A stretch of DNA of 42,497 bases from a virus. The position numbers were made by a program, and so were the translations under genes. Below are positions 39,308-42,497 of the stretch, piece by piece (position 1 is the first letter of the stretch; each line of letters starts with the position of its first letter). The notes under the pieces were generated by a model. That model searched no databases. It had not been told where the DNA came from and worked only from the letters and a program-made list of their open reading frames with translations. Location of the stretch: positions 1 to 42,497 of the IMG/VR virus record IMGVR_UViG_3300032046_000066. One strand, 5' to 3'.

Positions 39308-39711
39308 ACTACCTGTCCTTTCACAAATGCCGTGTAGTTGGCCACTAACATTGCTCTCTCCTGCTCGTCTATTCCCAGGTACGATGGCATCCCTACACTG
39401 GTAAAATTGTAGCACGTGAGAGTCGGTAACGCAATGTTCCATCTCCGGTGCAGCAGGTTGTATATTTCCTTTGCCTTATCCATTGCCGACGCCGTGTTTT
39501 CTGATAGGACCATCACCTGGAAGTTTCTGCGCGTGACCGGAATCTCGCCATCGGAAGCTGATGGCGTCGGCGAGATGATAACTGAGTTTTTTATTTCAGG
39601 CGGGGCGTTGATGATGTAAATGCCCCAGCCGGTGCCGGAGTCCATGCCGAACGTTCCGACGCCCTGGTCTTCCAACCACTCTCCAAGCTCATCGAAAAAC
39701 TGGACCTCCAT
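39304..39711 (-). CDS. Tail terminator / minor capsid-type protein
   Basis: 135 residues. FDELGEWLEDQGVGTFGM at the start, then GIYIINAPPEI, and VTRRNFQVMVLSENTASAMD-KAKEIYNLLHRR, is the layout of small phage proteins (minor capsid / tail terminator, gpU-like) with a helix-strand-helix core. The position before the tail tube gene supports a role capping the tail. Confidence 0.72.
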   Translation of the reverse strand: MEVQFFDELGEWLEDQGVGTFGMDSGTGWGIYIINAPPEIKNSVIISPTPSASDGEIPVTRRNFQVMVLSENTASAMDKAKEIYNLLHRRWNIALPTLTCYNFTSVGMPSYLGIDEQERAMLVANYTAFVKGQVV

Positions 39712-40091
39712 TATGTGACCTCATCAATCCTGGCACCAACGATCTGGGCCATCTTATCGCTATTCTCCTCGACGGCAGTCTGTAGGTATTTCCACTGGCC
39801 GTGGACATGATTGAAGGGCTTCTCGTGCTGGAGAAAAGCATAGTGCCTGGTGTACCGAATCAGTGAGACGATAGATTTGCCTACCCACTTGGCACGTTCC
39901 CAGATAGCGGTTGCCCGTAGCACTCCCGTCTTTACCGGGACCAACTCTTGGGATCGCGTAAAAACAATACCGGTGAACTCGTTCATTCCCTGCTCGGCCT
40001 TTACCCTCACGGCCAAAGCGGCATTATCGAGCTTTTTTTTAAGCTCGGCGATCCCTTCGACCTTGAAATCTATACGCACCAGGTCTGCCAT
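39711..40091 (-). CDS. HK97 gp10-like neck/tail component
   Basis: 126 residues. RIDFKVEGIAELKKKLDNAA at the start, SQELVPVKTGVLRATAIWE, and RYTRHYAFLQHEKPF give the HK97-gp10 pattern (V-x-T-G-x-L-R and Y-A-x-x-x-E-x-G-like). These proteins lie in the neck between head and tail. It overlaps both neighbours by one base. Confidence 0.85.
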   Translation of the reverse strand: MADLVRIDFKVEGIAELKKKLDNAALAVRVKAEQGMNEFTGIVFTRSQELVPVKTGVLRATAIWERAKWVGKSIVSLIRYTRHYAFLQHEKPFNHVHGQWKYLQTAVEENSDKMAQIVGARIDEVT

Positions 40092-40396
40092 CAGACTAAA
40101 ACCTCTTTATGGTGAATGGTGCCATCCTGCCCGGGAACTTGCTCAACACTTATAACCTCCCATTGCTCGCCGGCATAAACGATAAAGTGACCGGGGCTGA
40201 CCACGACCGTCGGCATGAAAAAGATGGTGTACTTGGCGACGCGCTCTTTTTGGTTCAGATCATAGATCAGTCTATTAACCGGCTCTATCCTTGCCAGGTA
40301 ATAGTTGGTTGAGCCAAGTTCAGTCTGCCCGTACTTCGTCCGGCCGGATGGCGCGCGCACTCCCACGGTCTGGCGCAGCAGGGTTTCAAATGCCAT
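40091..40396 (-). CDS. Head-tail stopper/closure protein
   Basis: 101 residues of mostly beta structure (TNYYLARIEPVNRLIYDLNQ; FMPTVVVSPGHFIVYAGEQW; EVISVEQVPGQDGTIHHKEV). This matches the small barrel proteins that close the connector in siphoviruses (SPP1 gp16 / HK97 gp7 type) in size, strand order and position. Confidence 0.75.
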   Translation of the reverse strand: MAFETLLRQTVGVRAPSGRTKYGQTELGSTNYYLARIEPVNRLIYDLNQKERVAKYTIFFMPTVVVSPGHFIVYAGEQWEVISVEQVPGQDGTIHHKEVLV

Positions 40397-40399
40397 GTC

Positions 40400-41011
40400 C
40401 TACCTCCGCACCGCATAGAAGTCTCTCTTGGCGTACCTGGAGATCATCGACCAGACCTTCATGGGGATAGCTTTCTCGGCCTCCTGTGATGTCGTTGCCG
40501 GATCGGCGACGCGATAGGAGTAATTGCCGATCCGCTCGGACTGCATACCCGAAGCGATCACGCCTTTGTTTTCGACCAGGTAACCCGTCATCAAGACTGC
40601 GGCAAGCTCGATATCCTTGGGGATTGATGCTCCGCTATACCCTGCCGTGTATGTCACCTCGACGTTTTTATCGCCAAGGGTTATTACCGGCTCCAGGCCG
40701 GTCCGGGTGTTGGTTTGCAGCTTGATCATCCCTTCGTCGTAGTAGACGACATAATCAGTCGTGGCCACTACCTCATCATCTACCTTCAGCACTACGGCAG
40801 GAGTTGAACTCACCGGCCACCGGCGCAGGAAAATATACGGCGACCCGCTCCCATCATACTCCTCGGTGGCGGCGGATGACCGGAGGTCCCTGTCCCATGC
40901 TTTGTTGAACAGGTCAGTGACCATGGGGATCAGCACGTTGATCAGCGCATCCTTGTCGCTGCTGTAACCCATGATCAACTTGACGGTGGACAGCGAGCAG
41001 TAATCAGCCAT
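40400..41011 (-). CDS. Head-tail adaptor (gp6-like connector)
   Basis: 203 residues from the ATG at 41011, set by the AAGGAAAGTA site and a one-base overlap with the upstream stop. Helical first third (LINVLIPMVTDLFNKAWDRD), a beta insert (PAVVLKVDDEVVATTDYVVY) and helical end (ELAAVLMTGYLVENKGVIAS) match the HK97 gp6/SPP1 gp15 adaptor family. It forms a ring under the portal. Confidence 0.8.
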   Translation of the reverse strand: MADYCSLSTVKLIMGYSSDKDALINVLIPMVTDLFNKAWDRDLRSSAATEEYDGSGSPYIFLRRWPVSSTPAVVLKVDDEVVATTDYVVYYDEGMIKLQTNTRTGLEPVITLGDKNVEVTYTAGYSGASIPKDIELAAVLMTGYLVENKGVIASGMQSERIGNYSYRVADPATTSQEAEKAIPMKVWSMISRYAKRDFYAVRR

Positions 41012-41232
41012 TACTTTCCTTTCGCCGCCTTCTTTTTCTTGGCGGCTTGCTTGGCGGGCGGTTCGTTGGCGCCGCCGATTAGCTTCCAGCCCCGGCGCAT
41101 GAGGTGGCGCTTGGTCGTCTCCATCCTGCAGACAGCTACCCCATCGCACACCGTGACCACCTCATAGTAGGTATAGACAATATAATTCTTCGCCTTCACT
41201 GTCTTGGGTGGTGTCAGTCTGTACTCCGTCAT
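41011..41232 (-). CDS. Small protein with lysine-rich tail
   Basis: 73 residues from the ATG at 41232, chosen for AAGGAGGATGCG before it. Beta strands (YRLTPPKTVKAKNYIVYTYY; EVVTVCDGVAVCRMETTKRH) and an Ala/Lys tail (KQAAKKKKAAKGK). No family. It opens the connector module right after the fiber gene. Confidence 0.7.
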   Translation of the reverse strand: MTEYRLTPPKTVKAKNYIVYTYYEVVTVCDGVAVCRMETTKRHLMRRGWKLIGGANEPPAKQAAKKKKAAKGK

Positions 41233-41252
41233 CGCATCCTCCTTGTTAGGTG

Positions 41253-42497
41253 TTACAGGTATTTCCACAGCCGGCCGCCCTGGAAGAATGGTGTCTGTGT
41301 TGGAGTAGCCGTAGGCGTAACCGTTTCTGTCGCGGTAGGCGTCCATGTGCTTGTGGGGCTGGCAGTCGGAGTGTATGTTGCCGTCCAGGTCGGCGTGTCT
41401 GTTTCGGTGTCCGTACTCGTTGGCGTGTCAGTGGGCGACGAGGTTGGCGTGTCTGTATAGGTCGGCGTGTCAGTCCACGTGAAGATCATTGGCGTCAACG
41501 TATCCGTCGGCGTGGCCGTTTCCGTGTCCGTAGGAGTATCGGTATCGGTCGGAGTAGCGGTTGATGTTGGTGTGCCAGTTTCCGTGTCGGTGCTGGTCGG
41601 AGTATCAGTGCAAGTGGGGCTGGCCGTTGGCGTCCATGTTGGCGTGTCGGTATCCGTCCACGTTGGTGTGTCCGTCACCGTGTGAGTCCAGGTAGGTGTG
41701 TCGGTGTAGGTGGGAGTATCAGTTTCTGTGTCCGTAGACGTTCCGGTGGGCGTGTCGGTACAGGTTGGCGTCCAAGTCGGGGTATCCGTGTAGGTTGGAG
41801 TCGCCGTTTCTGTATCAGTCCCTGTCCACGTGGGCGTGTCAGTGAGAGTTGGAGTATCCGTTTGTGTATCGGTGGACGTTGGTGTATCAGTGTAACTTGG
41901 AGTAGCCGTTTCGGTCGCGGTCGCAGTCCACGTTGGCGTGGCGGTCGGCGTATCGGTCGGCGTCGCGGTCGCAGTCCACGTTGGCGTGGCGGTCGGCGTA
42001 TCGGTCGGCGTCGCGGTCGCAGTCCACGTTGGCGTGGCGGTCGGCGTATCGGTCGGCGTCGCGGTCGCAGTCCACGTCGGCGTGTCGGTCGGCGAGTGGG
42101 TTGGAGTAGGCGTGGGAGTAACGGTGAATGATGGCGTCCACGTGTTAGTAGAGCTTATGGTAAACGTTGGAGTGCTTGTTGGCGATGCCGTTTTAGTCGG
42201 CGATGCCGTGAACGTTTCAGTATAGGTGTTGATTTCCTCTTGGTATTCAAACGCTCCAATATCAAAGCCATAGTTCTTGGGCCGTGTGTTCCCATCGTAG
42301 TCGGTAGTGATTCCGGTGATGGACACGCCAGCGTCAATACATTTCGCCGTGGACCTAAGGTGATAATCATATCCACCAGCATTGACGAACTCGTTCGCGC
42401 TTGATATCGTTATACACGCCGCGCCTAAGTTAGCGGTGTTCTCAGTCTGGACTCCACAATAACTGAATTGCGTTAACGCTGCTCCACCTCCTACTAT
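41253..42497 (-). CDS. Secreted beta-helix / Thr-Pro stalk protein, C-terminal part (joins 844-1)
   Basis: This is the rest of the gene that starts at 844. The frame is open through the junction (codon spanning 1 and 42370 is TAT) and ends at 41253. The first residues here ([20 protein letters not shown]) close the beta-helix. About 330 residues of Thr-Pro repeats follow ([17 protein letters not shown] and variants), ending [13 protein letters not shown]. Unlike its two paralogs it has no beta-rich cap after the stalk. The Thr/Pro run would be an extended, possibly glycosylated rod. Bases 42371-42497 repeat the left end, so they are counted twice in the window. Confidence 0.85.
   Translation of the reverse strand: MVGGGAALTQFSYCGVQTENTANLGAACITISSANEFVNAGGYDYHLRSTAKCIDAGVSITGITTDYDGNTRPKNYGFDIGAFEYQEEINTYTETFTASPTKTASPTSTPTFTISSTNTWTPSFTVTPTPTPTHSPTDTPTWTATATPTDTPTATPTWTATATPTDTPTATPTWTATATPTDTPTATPTWTATATETATPSYTDTPTSTDTQTDTPTLTDTPTWTGTDTETATPTYTDTPTWTPTCTDTPTGTSTDTETDTPTYTDTPTWTHTVTDTPTWTDTDTPTWTPTASPTCTDTPTSTDTETGTPTSTATPTDTDTPTDTETATPTDTLTPMIFTWTDTPTYTDTPTSSPTDTPTSTDTETDTPTWTATYTPTASPTSTWTPTATETVTPTATPTQTPFFQGGRLWKYL
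41915..42090. repeat. 48-bp coding tandem repeat
   Basis: A 48-base unit coding [16 protein letters not shown] recurs with exact spacing: identical landmarks start at 41923, 41971, 42019 and 42067. The copies are nearly perfect, showing recent expansion inside an already repetitive stalk. Copy number may vary between genomes or be miscounted in assembly. Confidence 0.9.
42371..42497. repeat. Exact terminal repeat, right copy
   Basis: Identical to bases 1-127. See the left copy; a circular genome of about 42,370 bp is the best reading. Confidence 0.95.

Noticed and set aside
41900-42090. CRISPR-like regular repeat
   Set aside because: The 48-bp units are contiguous, without unique spacers, and code in frame for a Thr-Pro stalk.
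1-42497. tRNA or rRNA genes, integrase, attachment site
   Set aside because: No cloverleaf-like segment, ribosomal sequence or recombinase motif was noticed on either strand by eye; a tRNA scan could not be run.

Overview
This window is a complete or nearly complete tailed-phage genome, read as a circle of about 42,370 bp. The first 127 bases are repeated exactly at the end (1-127 = 42371-42497). One fiber gene runs off the left end and continues in frame from the right end, so the window ends are an arbitrary cut. The virus has an HK97-type capsid, a long tail with a tape measure protein and a G/GT frameshift pair, so a siphovirus is most likely. The host cannot be named. Very strong Shine-Dalgarno sites, sigma70-like promoters, Sec-type signal peptides and a GH73 lysin point to a bacterial host. 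Threonine-proline-rich stalks such as those of the fibers occur in several poorly cultured phyla, but that is only a hint. I found no integrase, CI-type repressor, DNA polymerase, replicative helicase, tRNA or CRISPR array.

Nearly every gene lies on the minus strand and is read from high to low coordinates. The circle reads as follows. (1) An early promoter at 28610-28638 follows a terminator-like hairpin. It feeds two sister proteins built from 24-residue repeats, a SpoVG-like protein, a Bet/RecT annealing protein, a Cas4/RecB-like Fe-S nuclease, a replication-initiator-like protein, an HNH homing endonuclease, a RecU-like nuclease, a second HNH protein, and a long run of small zinc-ribbon or coiled-coil proteins (28559 down to 17318). 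(2) A second strong promoter, overlapped by a perfect inverted repeat (17249-17295), starts the packaging and head operon: TerS, three small genes, TerL, a secreted beta-helix protein, a portal-MuF fusion, a giant ligase fusion, the prohead protease and the major capsid protein (17224 down to 3804). (3) Next come secreted beta-helix or stalk proteins (3705 down through the junction to 41253). (4) The connector and tail genes follow: adaptor, stopper, HK97-gp10-like protein, terminator, tail tube, chaperones, tape measure, tail tip and fiber (41232 down to 31423). (5) The lysis block (31396 down to 28797) closes the circle at the terminator.

Two things stand out. First, the MuF part of the portal fusion carries an intein, and a complete Vsr/DUF559-like homing endonuclease gene with its own Shine-Dalgarno site and promoter-like sequence lies on the opposite strand inside the intein coding sequence, in exact codon register. 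It is the only convincing plus-strand gene. Second, the next gene, coupled between portal and prohead protease, encodes an 1141-residue fusion of an ASCH-like domain, a nucleotidyltransferase-like domain, an ATP-dependent DNA ligase and two LigD-type phosphoesterase-like domains. This is an end-joining enzyme set placed within the capsid operon. Also unusual are three paralogous beta-helix/Thr-Pro proteins that begin with signal peptides although they are encoded among virion genes, and two tandem genes made almost wholly of 24-residue repeats.

All domain assignments rest on motifs read by eye. No database search was possible.
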